DNA of 64,000 nt from contig NZ_CP154631.1 of NCBI RefSeq assembly GCF_039555755.1, positions 992,001 to 1,056,000 of the forward strand, given 5' to 3'. Numbering within the stretch: the stretch's first letter is position 1; every line of letters begins with the position of its first letter. The DNA comes from Pseudomonas sediminis (GTDB lineage Bacteria > Pseudomonadota > Gammaproteobacteria > Pseudomonadales > Pseudomonadaceae). Below, piece after piece: positions 27,436 to 36,768 of the stretch. The notes under the pieces are model-generated. The model had not been told where the DNA came from. It did not search any database and saw nothing but the letters and a program-made list of their open reading frames with translations. Both the position numbers and the translations under genes were made by a program.

Positions 27436-28950
27436 ATGAGCGATACCTTTTCCTACCTGCTGATGGCCTGGAGTGATCCGCAGCTGCTGATGCTGACTGC
27501 GCTGGGCACCTTTGCCGGCATTTATATCGGCGCCATCCCAGGCCTGTCGGTGACCATGGCAGTGTCCATCCTGGTGTCCTTCACCTTCTCCTGGGACGTC
27601 AACGACGCCCTGGCGCTGATCGTCGGCATCTTCATTGGCGGCGTTTACGGTGGCTCGCGCAGCGCCATACTGCTGAACATCCCCGGCGCGCCCTCCTCAG
27701 TGGCCACGGCCTTCGATGGCTACCCACTGGCACAACAGGGCGAAGCCGGACGCGCCATCGGCCTGAGCACCGTAATGTCGGTGGTCGGCGGCATCGTCGG
27801 CACCATCATGCTCGCCAGTGCCGCACCGCTGATCGGCGATCTGGCTCTGCGGTTCGCTCCGCGCGACTACTTTCTGGTGGCGACCATCGGCCTGCTACTG
27901 GTCGGCAGCCTATCCGAAGGCTCACTGGCCAAGGGCATCTTCGCTGCAGCACTGGGTGCGATCATCGGTCTGGTAGGCATGGACCCGGTCACCGCCGAAG
28001 GGCGCTTCACGCTCGGCCAGGTCGAACTGATGGGCGGCATCCACTACGTGGTGCTGATGATCGGCCTGTTCGGCGTCGCCGAGGCCTTCTATCAATTGCA
28101 TAACCTGGACAGCCCGGTGATTCGGCAGAAGGTCGACAAGATCCTGCCGTCCTTCGCCATGGTCCTGAAATTCCTGCCGCTGTCGATCCGCACCTCGATC
28201 ATCGGCGTGGTGGTCGGCGTGTTGCCGGGCGTCGGCGGTGACATCGCTGCACTGATGGCCTACGACCATGCCAAGCGCACCGTGAAAAATCCGTCCAAAC
28301 CATTCGGCAAGGGAGCCTACGAAGGCCTGGTCGCCCCGGAAACCGCCAACAGCGCAGCGGTCGGTGGCGCCTACGTGCCGATGCTGACTCTGGGCATGCC
28401 TGGCGACGCGGTTACGGCGGTGATCATCGGCGCCCTGGTCGTGCATGGTCTGAACCCCGGCCCGATGCTCATGGTAGAGAACCCGCACATTTTCTACTTC
28501 ACCGTCGGCAACCTGCTGCTGGCCAACGTGTTTCTGATGATCTTCGGCCTGATGGGCATCAAGCTGTTCGCCAAGTTCGTCGAAATGCCCAAGGCCGTGC
28601 TGATTCCGCTGATCCTGGTGCTCTGCGTGGTCGGTACCTACTCGATCAACAGCAGCATGACCGAGGTGTACTGGATGCTCGGCTTCGGTGTGCTCGGCTA
28701 TTTGCTGAAGATCTTCGGCTTCCAGATGGGCCCGATCATCCTCGGCGCCATCCTCGGCCCGCTGATGGACACCTCGTATCGCCAGGCGATGTCCTCGGCC
28801 GGCGATCACCCGGGGGAGCTACTGCAGGGTCTGGTCACCAGCCCGCTGTCGCTGATCCTGACCAGTGCGGTAGTGCTGATTCTGCTGGGCAACACCCCGC
28901 TACTGAAGAAACTCAAGAGCAAGTTCAGCCCCGCCTCCGCGCGCGGCTGA
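27436..28950 (+). CDS. tctA: Tripartite tricarboxylate transporter large membrane subunit TctA
   Basis: 504-residue inner-membrane permease, the transport subunit. It has the family hallmark GAIPGLSVTMAVSILVSF near residue 35 and the repeat-related GVLPGVGGDIAALMAYDHAKR near 265, plus GAYEGLVAPETANSAAVGGA. About 11-12 hydrophobic segments are visible. It lies 13 bases after tctB and 69 before tctC, so all three are one operon. Confidence 0.95.
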   Translation: MSDTFSYLLMAWSDPQLLMLTALGTFAGIYIGAIPGLSVTMAVSILVSFTFSWDVNDALALIVGIFIGGVYGGSRSAILLNIPGAPSSVATAFDGYPLAQQGEAGRAIGLSTVMSVVGGIVGTIMLASAAPLIGDLALRFAPRDYFLVATIGLLLVGSLSEGSLAKGIFAAALGAIIGLVGMDPVTAEGRFTLGQVELMGGIHYVVLMIGLFGVAEAFYQLHNLDSPVIRQKVDKILPSFAMVLKFLPLSIRTSIIGVVVGVLPGVGGDIAALMAYDHAKRTVKNPSKPFGKGAYEGLVAPETANSAAVGGAYVPMLTLGMPGDAVTAVIIGALVVHGLNPGPMLMVENPHIFYFTVGNLLLANVFLMIFGLMGIKLFAKFVEMPKAVLIPLILVLCVVGTYSINSSMTEVYWMLGFGVLGYLLKIFGFQMGPIILGAILGPLMDTSYRQAMSSAGDHPGELLQGLVTSPLSLILTSAVVLILLGNTPLLKKLKSKFSPASARG

Positions 28951-29019
28951 CACACGAGCACCAACAGGTGTGCCCCGACCTTGACTGGGGCTCACAACAA
29001 CAAGCGATGGAGAGTCCCG

Positions 29020-30021
29020 ATGTTCAAATCCCTTCTGACCGGCGCCGCCCTCGGCCTCAGCGCCCTGACTATGGCTCTGCCGGCCCATGCCGAATACCCC
29101 GAGCGCAGCATCCAGGCGGTCATTCCCTGGGGCGCCGGCGGTGCTACCGACAACGTCATGCGCAGCCTGACGCCCTACGTGGAAAAAGAACTGGGCGGCA
29201 AGTTCATCCTCAACAACCGTCCGGGCGGCACCGCGGTGATCGGCAGCACCTTCGTCAAGACCCAGCGTCCTGACGGTTACACCGTCCTGCTCGGTGCAGA
29301 GAACCCGCAGCTGTACAAAGTGCTGAAACTGGCCGACTTCGACTACGCCGACTTCTACCCGGTGAGCATCATTGGCCAGAACGTGGTGGTGATCGCCGCC
29401 AACGCCGACGCGCCGTTCAACAACATGGCTGAGCTGATGGCTGCCGCCAAGGCCAACCCGGACACCCTGCGCATGGGCTCCACTGGTGCCGGCGGCTTGC
29501 CGAGCACCGTCAGCGCGATGATCAACGCTGTGGACGAGCTGAAAGTGCGTGAAGTGACCTTCGGCGGCGACGGCCCCGGCATCACCGCACTGATGGGCAA
29601 TCATATCGACTTCATGCCGCTGAGCCTGGCCGCCGCGCGCGAGCTGGTACGCAGCGGCAAGCTCAAGGCCCTGGCCGTGTTCGCCACCGAGGAAACCCCG
29701 GAACTGCCGGGCGTGGAGCCGATCACCAAGTCGCTGCCGGCCATCGCAGAGTACCTGCCGTGGGGTCCGTTCTGGGGCGCCTTCGTACGCAAGGACACCC
29801 CGGATGACGTCAAGCAGAAGCTGGTCGATGCCTACGCCAAGGCCGTGGCCAATCCCGAGTTCCAGGGCTTCCTGAAGAACTTCGGTGCACAGAGCCTGAA
29901 CCTCAACGGCGCCGAAGCCGAGGAGTTCCTCAAGCGCTGGCAGTCGGTCACCACCTGGTCGATGTACAAGGCCAAGGCCATCGAGATCTCCCCGGACTCG
30001 GTCGGCATCGCCAAGCCCTGA
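29020..30021 (+). CDS. tctC: Tripartite tricarboxylate transporter substrate-binding protein TctC
   Basis: 333-residue periplasmic binding protein (Bug family). A signal peptide ends at ALPAHA, with mature EYPERSIQAVIPWGAGGATDNVMR, the conserved substrate-carboxylate binding region. Other markers are LNNRPGG and AGGLPSTVSAM. Bug proteins bind carboxylates of many kinds, including aromatic acids; the ligand here is unknown. The start at 29020 is chosen because it begins the signal peptide; an in-frame TTG at 28981 has no support. Confidence 0.93.
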   Translation: MFKSLLTGAALGLSALTMALPAHAEYPERSIQAVIPWGAGGATDNVMRSLTPYVEKELGGKFILNNRPGGTAVIGSTFVKTQRPDGYTVLLGAENPQLYKVLKLADFDYADFYPVSIIGQNVVVIAANADAPFNNMAELMAAAKANPDTLRMGSTGAGGLPSTVSAMINAVDELKVREVTFGGDGPGITALMGNHIDFMPLSLAAARELVRSGKLKALAVFATEETPELPGVEPITKSLPAIAEYLPWGPFWGAFVRKDTPDDVKQKLVDAYAKAVANPEFQGFLKNFGAQSLNLNGAEAEEFLKRWQSVTTWSMYKAKAIEISPDSVGIAKP

Positions 30022-30039
30022 CCTGCCCCTGACGCACCT

Positions 30040-30070
30040 CCGCCGCTAACGGCGGCACCCCCTCTTTTTT
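30040..30070 (+). terminator. Possible weak terminator after tctC
   Basis: CCGCCG (30040-30045) pairs with CGGCGG (30050-30055); a T-run follows only after a C-rich gap, so function is uncertain. Confidence 0.35.
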
Positions 30071-30134
30071 GCGTATCTGCCTGCGCGGAGGGGGGTAGTG
30101 CACCCTGAAGATCGACCACAGAGGAACGATAACA

Positions 30135-31424
30135 ATGAAAACCACCGTTACCCGCCTGCTGCCCAGCGCACTGGCCATGTCCGTCATCGCCGCACTGCCA
30201 GTTGGTAGCGTCCACGCTGCCGGCTTCGTCGAGGACGCCAAGGTCACCCTCGGCCTGCGCAATTACTACTTCAACCGCAATTACCTGAACGGCACTGATC
30301 CGATGATCGGCCCGGCAACTAATCGCGAGCGTCAGGGCCAGGCCGAAGGCTGGACTCAGAGCTTCATTCTCGATGCCCGTTCCGGCTTCACCGAAGGCAC
30401 CGTCGGTTTCGGCCTGGATGTGCTCGGCCTTTACAGCATCAAGCTGGACGGCAACCGCGGCGCCGCCAATACCCAACTGATGCCTATTCACGACGACGGC
30501 CAGGCTGCTGATCAGTTCGGCCGTACCGCCGTGGCGGCGAAAACCAAGATTTCCAAGACCGAACTGAAGGTCGGTGAGTGGTTCGCCGTACTGCCGATCC
30601 TGCGCGCTGACGACGGCCGCTCGCTGCCGCAAACCTTCCAGGGCGCACAGCTGACGTCCAACGAGATCGATGGCCTGACCCTGTACGGTGGCCAGTTCTG
30701 GAAGAACAGCCAGCGTAACGATGCCAGTCGCGAAGACATGTCGTTCAACGGCGTAGCAGGCGATGACTTCAACTTCGGTGGTGGTGAGTACCGCTTCAAC
30801 GGCAACAACACCATGGTCGGCGTCTGGCACGCACGCCTGGAAGACGTCTACCAGCAGAGCTACGTGCAGCTGACCCACAGCCAACCGGTCGGTGACTGGG
30901 TACTGGGTGCCAACCTTGGCTACGTTACCGGCAAGGAAGAAGGCGCGGCCAAGGCCGGCAATCTGGACAACAAGGTCTATCAGGGCGCACTCACTGCCAA
31001 GACCGGCAACAACAGTTTCATGGTTGCCTACCAAAAGCTCAGCGGCGACACCAAGTTCATGCGTATCGACGGCGCCAGCGGCGGCACTCTGGTCAACGAC
31101 GGCTTCACCAACAGCTATGACAACCCGGAAGAACGCTCCTGGCAGATTCGCCATGACTACAACTTCGCCGGCCTCGGCATTCCGGGTCTGACCTTGATGA
31201 ACCGCTACGTCAGCGGTAGCAACATCGACGTCTACACCAATGGCGTGAAAACCCGCGAGAACGCCGAGGAATGGGGCCGCGAATCCGAGCTGGCCTACAC
31301 CATCCAGGAAGGCACGCTGAAGAACCTGAGCATCCGCTGGCGTAACTCCGATGTGCGTCGCGACGCGGGCCAGGATCTGCACGAGAACCGTCTGATCATC
31401 AACTACCCGCTTTCGCTCCTGTAA
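30135..31424 (+). CDS. OprD-family outer-membrane porin
   Basis: 429-residue porin with a signal peptide ending PVGSVHA. The mature start AGFVEDAKVTLGLRNYYFNR and alternating amphipathic strands (YTIQEGTLKNLSIRWRNSD, C-terminal NRLIINYPLSLL) fit an 18-stranded OprD/OpdK-type barrel. Pseudomonas OprD paralogues give passage to small carboxylates, including aromatic acids. Placed after tctC it is likely the outer-membrane gate for the same substrate. It is followed by a strong terminator. Confidence 0.92.
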   Translation: MKTTVTRLLPSALAMSVIAALPVGSVHAAGFVEDAKVTLGLRNYYFNRNYLNGTDPMIGPATNRERQGQAEGWTQSFILDARSGFTEGTVGFGLDVLGLYSIKLDGNRGAANTQLMPIHDDGQAADQFGRTAVAAKTKISKTELKVGEWFAVLPILRADDGRSLPQTFQGAQLTSNEIDGLTLYGGQFWKNSQRNDASREDMSFNGVAGDDFNFGGGEYRFNGNNTMVGVWHARLEDVYQQSYVQLTHSQPVGDWVLGANLGYVTGKEEGAAKAGNLDNKVYQGALTAKTGNNSFMVAYQKLSGDTKFMRIDGASGGTLVNDGFTNSYDNPEERSWQIRHDYNFAGLGIPGLTLMNRYVSGSNIDVYTNGVKTRENAEEWGRESELAYTIQEGTLKNLSIRWRNSDVRRDAGQDLHENRLIINYPLSLL

Positions 31425-31474
31425 GCATCACGCGGCATCGCTGCACAAGTGACTCCTAGTGTTACGGCACGTTC

Positions 31475-31503
31475 AGCCCGTCCTCGTGACGGGCTTTTTT
31501 TTG
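31475..31503 (+). terminator. Rho-independent terminator of the porin gene
   Basis: AGCCCGTC (31475-31482) pairs with GACGGGCT (31488-31495), followed by eight T. Confidence 0.9.
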
Positions 31504-31531
31504 ATGTGCACCTGTTCGAGGAAGTACCACC

Positions 31532-33466
31532 ATGCGCTGGATTATCGAACGCAGTGCCGACCTCAAGGTCGGCCACAAACTCCTGCTGGGTTTCTCGCTG
31601 GTCATGCTGCTGACCCTGGCAGTGGCTCTGGGGGGCTGGCGCACCGCCAGCGAGATTCTCGGGCATGCCGGGCAATCGCTGCAGGTCGCGGACCTCAAGC
31701 AGCAGATCCTGCAACTGCGCCTGCTGGAAAAGGACTACCTGCTGGCGCCGCTGGCTGGCCATGAGGTGGCAATCACCGAGCAGCACGCACGTATCGCCGC
31801 GGACCTGACGGACATCGCCAGCGATACCGAGCAGTTCCAACAACTGCAACGAGGCAACGACGCCTACCTGCAGCAATTCACCCAATTGCGTGCTACCCAG
31901 TCTCAAGCCGGCACGGCGCAGACCGGGATGGCGATACGCGCCGATGAGGCGCTGATCCAGTTCGAGATGGTCACTCAGGACCAGTTCAACCTGATCCGCG
32001 ACCAACTGCTCGACGGCGAAACTGGCGCACAGAACAGTCTCGACCAGGCCGAGGCGGCAGCCCGCCTGAGCCATATGCTGTTGCTACTGCGCCTGGCGGA
32101 GGGGCAGTTCATCCGCAGTGCTGACAACGCCGATACCGACCTCTGGCAAGCGCGGTTCGTGACCATGACCGAGGCGGCGCAGCAACTGCGCACGCAACTG
32201 GCAGCCCTGCAGCAGGCCTCCCTGGACGAAGCGCTGCGCGCGCTCGACAGCTACCGCGAATCCTTCGAGCACTACCGCCAGAGTCGTGAGGCAGAGCAGC
32301 AACGCCGCAGCCAACTGACCGACCTGGCGCAGGGCATGTTGCAGCAAGGCAGCGATCTGCAGCAGCACCAGCAACGCGTCATGCATGAAGGCAATCGCAC
32401 GTCGCTGCAGGCTCTTGCCCTGCTTACCGCCGCCGCCTTGCTGCTGGCGCTGCTCGCCAGCTGGCTGATTCGCCGCCTGATCGTCGGGCCGTTGCAGCAT
32501 TGCCTGCTGCTGGCGCAACAGGTTGCAGCCGGCGACCTCAGCGGTGTTCGCAGCGCCATCCGGCGTGACGAGGTCGGCCAGCTTCTCGGGGCGCTGCAGA
32601 GCATGCGCGACCACCTGCGCGAACTGATCGAGCAGATAGGCGGCAGCGCCACGCAGATTGCCGCGGCGGCAGAACAGCTGTCGGCCGTCAGCGAACAGAC
32701 CCGTGCGGGGGTGCGCGAACAGAGTGAGGAGTCCGGCCAGACCGCCAGCGCCATGCAGCAAATGGTCGCCAGTGTGCAGCAGGTGGCGGGTGACGCCGAG
32801 CACGCCTCGCAAGCCGCGCAACAGGCCGAAGCGCAAACCCGCGACGGTGATCGCCAGGTGCGCCAGGTCGTCGAGCAGATCGAGCGCCTGGCCAACGAAG
32901 TGGCGCACACCGGGCAGACCGTCGGCCAGGTGCAAGGTGAGAGCCAACGCATCGGCAGCGTGCTGGATGTGATCAAGTCCATCGCCGAGCAGACCAACCT
33001 GCTCGCGCTCAACGCCGCCATCGAAGCGGCACGCGCCGGTGAACAAGGCCGCGGCTTCGCCGTGGTCGCCGATGAAGTACGCGCCCTGGCGCGCCGCACC
33101 CAGGACTCGACTAGCGAGATCGAAGCGCTGATTGCCAGCCTGCAGCATCGCGTGCAACAGGCCGTCGCTCAGACGCAGGCCAGCCAGAGCCTCAGCCAGG
33201 ATGCAGTGAGCAGCGTCGAGCGGGCCGGTCAGAGCCTCACGCAGATCAATCAGGCCGTTGCGCTGATCGAGCAGATGAACCAGCAGATCGCCAGTGCCGC
33301 CGAGCAGCAGAGTGCGGTGGCGATGGACATCAACCGTAGCCTGGACAACGTGCGCAGCATCGGCGAGCAAAGCGCCAACGCGACCGAACAAACTGCACTG
33401 TCCAGCGCCGAGCTGGCCAGGCTGGGTGGCGAGTTGCAGCTGCGCATCGGTCGCTTTCGTACGTGA
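31532..33466 (+). CDS. Methyl-accepting chemotaxis protein with a large helical sensor domain
   Basis: 644 residues. TM1 is at about 17-35, followed by a wholly helical periplasmic domain of about 250 residues, TM2 ([21 protein letters not shown]) at about 290-312, HAMP, then the signalling coiled coil with tip [21 protein letters not shown]. The size of the sensor domain fits the helical bimodular (HBM) class rather than a simple four-helix bundle. No C-terminal CheR-tethering pentapeptide is visible. Sandwiched between a porin and a flavin dehydrogenase of the same cluster, it probably mediates taxis to a hydroaromatic or aromatic acid. Confidence 0.92.
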   Translation: MRWIIERSADLKVGHKLLLGFSLVMLLTLAVALGGWRTASEILGHAGQSLQVADLKQQILQLRLLEKDYLLAPLAGHEVAITEQHARIAADLTDIASDTEQFQQLQRGNDAYLQQFTQLRATQSQAGTAQTGMAIRADEALIQFEMVTQDQFNLIRDQLLDGETGAQNSLDQAEAAARLSHMLLLLRLAEGQFIRSADNADTDLWQARFVTMTEAAQQLRTQLAALQQASLDEALRALDSYRESFEHYRQSREAEQQRRSQLTDLAQGMLQQGSDLQQHQQRVMHEGNRTSLQALALLTAAALLLALLASWLIRRLIVGPLQHCLLLAQQVAAGDLSGVRSAIRRDEVGQLLGALQSMRDHLRELIEQIGGSATQIAAAAEQLSAVSEQTRAGVREQSEESGQTASAMQQMVASVQQVAGDAEHASQAAQQAEAQTRDGDRQVRQVVEQIERLANEVAHTGQTVGQVQGESQRIGSVLDVIKSIAEQTNLLALNAAIEAARAGEQGRGFAVVADEVRALARRTQDSTSEIEALIASLQHRVQQAVAQTQASQSLSQDAVSSVERAGQSLTQINQAVALIEQMNQQIASAAEQQSAVAMDINRSLDNVRSIGEQSANATEQTALSSAELARLGGELQLRIGRFRT

Positions 33467-33482
33467 GGGCTGGAGCTGAGCA

Positions 33483-33572
33483 GTAGGGTGGACAACGCGC
33501 AGCTTGTCCACCATCGCGGCTCGTGAGCAAGACTCAATCACTGCCCTTTCGCGGATTGCATCCGCGCTACAC
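33483..33572. repeat. Degenerate REP-type intergenic repeats
   Basis: Contains GTAGGGTGGACAA / TTGTCCACC and GCGGATTGCATCCGCGCTAC, typical Pseudomonas intergenic repeat fragments. Confidence 0.45.
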
Positions 33573-33658
33573 CGGCAATAATTGATCGCTAACCGCACGA
33601 CTTCCCGGGTGAATCATCCGACAGTGCTTGGCGCCTCGAGAGTCGCCACATAAAATCC

Positions 33659-33671
33659 GGAACCAAGTTCC
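33659..33671. promoter_or_regulatory. IclR-type operator before the flavin dehydrogenase gene
   Basis: GGAACCAAGTTCC, a 6-1-6 palindrome with one mismatched pair, 27 bases before the start. It shares the GGAAC-GTTC core with 25265-25283. Confidence 0.5.
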
Positions 33672-33698
33672 AATAAATAACAAATGCGGAGATCTGCC

Positions 33699-35393
33699 AT
33701 GTCCAATGCCCCACTCGACTGCGACCTGCTGGTAGTCGGCTCCGGCGCGGCCGGGCTGGCCGCTGCGGTCAGCGCCGCGCACCTGGGCAAACGGGTGATC
33801 CTGGTGGAGAAGGACGCGGTGCTGGGTGGCGCGACCGCATGGTCCGGCGGCTGGCTGTGGGCACCGCGTAACCCGCTGGCCCAGCGCGCCGGCATCGTCG
33901 AAGATATCGAGCAGCCGCGTACCTACCTGCGCAACGAGCTGGGCGAGCATTACCGCCCCGAGCTGGTGGACGCCTTTCTGCAGAACTGCCCGGACATGGT
34001 GGCCTTCTTCGAGCAGCACACCGCGTTGCAATTCGTCGATGGCAACGGCATCCCCGACATGCACGGTGACACGCCCGGCGCCGCCACCGGCGGTCATCAG
34101 GTCATCGCCGCGCCCTACGATGGCCGCGAGGTGCTCGACCTGTTGCCGCGTCTGCGCAAGACCATGCGCGAGACCTCCTTCATGGGCATGCCGATCATGG
34201 CCGGCGCCGATCTGGCCGCCTTCCTCAACATGACCCGCTCGCCCAAGGCGCTGCTGCACGTAATCCGCCGCTTCACCAGCCACCTCTACCATCTGGCTCG
34301 CTATGGCCGGGCCATGCACCTGGTCAATGGCGTGGCGCTGGTCGCCCGCCTGGCCCGTTCAGCGCAGGATCTGGGCGTGCAGATGCTGGAGTCCACACCC
34401 GCGCAGCGCCTGATCGTCGAGAACGGCAGCGTATGCGGCGCCGTGGTGCTGTATGCCGGCGAAGAAATGACTATCCGCGCCAAAGCGGTGGTGCTGGCTG
34501 CTGGCGGTTTTCCCAACGATCCGGAGCGGCGCCAGGCGATGTTCCCGCGTGATGCCAGCGGCCACGACAACCTCGCCCTGCCACCGCTCAGTTGCTCCGG
34601 CGACGGTCTGCGCCTGGGAGAATCCGCCGGAGGGCGTGTAGCCGATGATCTGCGCTCGCCAGTGGCCTGGGCGCCGGTGTCCAAGGTGCCCTACCCCGAC
34701 GGCAGCGTCGGCCATTTCCCGCACATCATCGACCGTGGCAAGCCCGGCATCATCGGCGTGCTGCAAAACGGCCAGCGCTTCGTCAACGAGGCCGGCGGCT
34801 ACTACGACTACGTCGATGCCATGCTCAAGGCCATCCCCGAGGATCAGGAAGCCTGCTCCTGGCTGATCTGCGACCACCGCTTTCAGCGCCGTTATGGCCT
34901 GGGCTTTGCCCGCCCGGCACCGCTGCCGCTGTCGCCGCATATCCGCAATGGCTACCTCAAGCGCGGTGACAGCCTCGAAGAACTGGCTGTTGCCTGTGGC
35001 ATCGACCCGCTTGGTCTGGCCACCACCGCCAGCGAATTCAATCGTCATGCGCGTCAAGGCGAAGACCCGCAATTCGGCCGCGGCAGTACGCCCTTCAATC
35101 GTCGCAGCGGCGATGCGCAACACGACGGCCCCAACCCCTGCGTGGCCCCCATCGAGCAGGGGCCGTTCTATGCGGTAAAGGTACAGCCGGGCTGCTTCGG
35201 CACCTTCGCCGGGCTGCGCACCGACGGCCAGGCGCGGGTACTGGACGCACATGGCCAGCCGATACCGGGGCTGTATGCAGCAGGCACCGATATGGCCAGC
35301 CCGCTGGGTGGGCATTATCCGTCCGGCGGCATCAACCTCGGGCCGGCGCTGACCTTCGGCTATATCGCCGGACGCCACGCCGCTACGCTCTGA
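33699..35393 (+). CDS. FAD-dependent dehydrogenase of the KstD/fumarate reductase type
   Basis: 564-residue flavoprotein. The FAD-binding LLVVGSGAAGLAAAVSAAHL is at the N-terminus, followed by KDAVLGGATAWSGGWLW; the C-terminus has GLYAAGTDMASPLGG and HYPSGGINLGPALTFG, as in 3-ketosteroid delta-1-dehydrogenases and flavocytochrome c. The family adds or removes a C=C beside a carbonyl. The start at 33699 has GGAG upstream. It carries the same IclR-type operator as the Gfo/Idh gene. A role in desaturating a keto-cyclohexane carboxylate is inferred, not shown. Confidence 0.85.
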   Translation: MSNAPLDCDLLVVGSGAAGLAAAVSAAHLGKRVILVEKDAVLGGATAWSGGWLWAPRNPLAQRAGIVEDIEQPRTYLRNELGEHYRPELVDAFLQNCPDMVAFFEQHTALQFVDGNGIPDMHGDTPGAATGGHQVIAAPYDGREVLDLLPRLRKTMRETSFMGMPIMAGADLAAFLNMTRSPKALLHVIRRFTSHLYHLARYGRAMHLVNGVALVARLARSAQDLGVQMLESTPAQRLIVENGSVCGAVVLYAGEEMTIRAKAVVLAAGGFPNDPERRQAMFPRDASGHDNLALPPLSCSGDGLRLGESAGGRVADDLRSPVAWAPVSKVPYPDGSVGHFPHIIDRGKPGIIGVLQNGQRFVNEAGGYYDYVDAMLKAIPEDQEACSWLICDHRFQRRYGLGFARPAPLPLSPHIRNGYLKRGDSLEELAVACGIDPLGLATTASEFNRHARQGEDPQFGRGSTPFNRRSGDAQHDGPNPCVAPIEQGPFYAVKVQPGCFGTFAGLRTDGQARVLDAHGQPIPGLYAAGTDMASPLGGHYPSGGINLGPALTFGYIAGRHAATL

Positions 35394-35420
35394 CGTCCGG
35401 CACGCAGGACGAACAGGCAT

Positions 35421-35458
35421 AAAAAAGCGCCGCCCGGATGCGTGGTCCGGGCAGCGCT
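35421..35458 (-). terminator. Rho-independent terminator of pcaC
   Basis: AGCGCCGCCCGGA (35426-35438) pairs with TCCGGGCAGCGCT (35446-35458) with one bulge; the six A at 35421-35426 are the T-run on the pcaC strand. Confidence 0.85.
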
Positions 35459-35473
35459 CCATTGCTCGCGGGC

Positions 35474-35869
35474 TCAGTCCTGCAGCGATTCCACACCCAG
35501 CTCGTCCCAAACGGCTTCGGCGAGGTGGAAAGTGGCGTTGGCCGCTGGAATGCCGCAGTAAATGGCGCTCTGCATGATCACTTCCTTGATCTCTTCGCGG
35601 CTCACCCCGTTGTTCTTCGCCGCGCGCAGGTGCAGCGTCAGCTCGCCCTCGCGGTTCATGCCGATCAGCATGGCGATGGTGATCAGGCTGCGTGTGTGGC
35701 GCGGCAAGCCCGGGCGCGTCCAGATATCGCCCCAGGCGTGACGGGTGATCATCTCCTGGAACTCACTGTTGAACGGCGTGAGCTTCTCCAGGCTGCGGTC
35801 GACATGGGCGTCACCGAGTACCGCACGGCGCACCTGCATGCCGGCTTCGTAGCGTTGTTTCTCGTCCAT
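35474..35869 (-). CDS. pcaC: 4-carboxymuconolactone decarboxylase
   Basis: 131-residue small decarboxylase that converts gamma-carboxymuconolactone to beta-ketoadipate enol-lactone. It has the CMD/AhpD-like core TRSLITIAMLIGMNREGELTLHLRAAKNNGVSREEIKEV (the first and last parts are the landmarks) and the N-terminal FNSEFQEMITRHAWGDIW. Last gene of the pcaBDC group; a 24-bp-arm inverted repeat separates it from pcaD and a terminator follows. Confidence 0.95.
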   Translation of the reverse strand: MDEKQRYEAGMQVRRAVLGDAHVDRSLEKLTPFNSEFQEMITRHAWGDIWTRPGLPRHTRSLITIAMLIGMNREGELTLHLRAAKNNGVSREEIKEVIMQSAIYCGIPAANATFHLAEAVWDELGVESLQD

Positions 35870-35892
35870 CGATCAATCCTCGAATTGGATAT

Positions 35893-35957
35893 GTAGGAGC
35901 GAGCTCTGCTCGCGAAGCGCTTGCGTCGCAATGTTCGCGAGCAGAGCTCGCTCCTAC
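35893..35957. repeat. Inverted repeat with perfect 24-bp arms between pcaD and pcaC
   Basis: The arm at 35893-35916 (begins GTAGGAGCGAGCTC) is exactly mirrored by 35934-35957, leaving a 17-base loop. It lies inside the pcaBDC transcript and could affect how much pcaC message is made. Confidence 0.8.
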
Positions 35958-35970
35958 GGAAAAGCGGCGA

Positions 35971-36759
35971 TCAGGCGCGCAGGAAATCCAGTACGCGTTG
36001 GCTGAACTCATCACCAGCCTGCACGTTGGACAGGTGCGCGGCATAGAACTCCACCAGTTCAGCGCCAGCGATGCGCGCCTGCATGAAACGGCCGTCCTCG
36101 GTGGTGGTGACCGGGTCGCCACTGCCGCAGACGATCAGCGTCGGCGCACGGATGGCGCCCAACTGCTCGCGGTAGTCGGCATCGCGCACGGCCGCGCAGT
36201 TGGCTGCGTAGCCTTCGGGCGAAGTCTGCGCCAGCATGCCGACGATGGGCTCGACCTTGCCCGGATTGGCCTCGGCGAAATCAGCGGTGAACCAGCGCGA
36301 GATCGAGGCATCACGCAACCCGCGCATGGCATGCTCGCCCTCGGCCAGCACCATCTCGATGCGCGGGTTCCACACCTCGGGCGTGCCGATCTTGGCGGCG
36401 GTGTTGCACAGCACCAGGCGCTCGATGCGCTCGGGCGCATTGATACCCAGCCACTGGCCGATCAGACCGCCCATGGACAGCCCGCAGAAATGCGTCTTGG
36501 CGATACTCAGCGCATCGAGTAGGGCCAGCACGTCGCGACCGTTCTGTTCGATGCTGTATGGCCCTTCGCTAACCAGCGAGGCGCCATGACCACGGGTGTC
36601 GTAGCGCAACACCTGGAAGTGCTGGGTGAAGGCCGCGATCTGCGCATCCCACATGTGCAGGTCGGTGCCCAGCGAGTTGGACAGCACCAGCACCGGCGCA
36701 CCGGCCGGGCCTTCGAGCAGGTAGTTCAAATCGCCATCGGCGAGACGTACGGCAGGCAT
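35971..36759 (-). CDS. pcaD: 3-oxoadipate enol-lactonase
   Basis: 262-residue alpha/beta hydrolase that opens beta-ketoadipate enol-lactone to beta-ketoadipate. The nucleophile is S95 in FCGLSMGGLIGQW. The acid and histidine of the triad are in the C-terminal part (IVCGSGDPVTT, then EFYAAHLSNVQ). It lies nine bases downstream of pcaB on the same strand, within the pca operon. Confidence 0.95.
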   Translation of the reverse strand: MPAVRLADGDLNYLLEGPAGAPVLVLSNSLGTDLHMWDAQIAAFTQHFQVLRYDTRGHGASLVSEGPYSIEQNGRDVLALLDALSIAKTHFCGLSMGGLIGQWLGINAPERIERLVLCNTAAKIGTPEVWNPRIEMVLAEGEHAMRGLRDASISRWFTADFAEANPGKVEPIVGMLAQTSPEGYAANCAAVRDADYREQLGAIRAPTLIVCGSGDPVTTTEDGRFMQARIAGAELVEFYAAHLSNVQAGDEFSQRVLDFLRA

Positions 36760-36768
36760 GGATAACTC

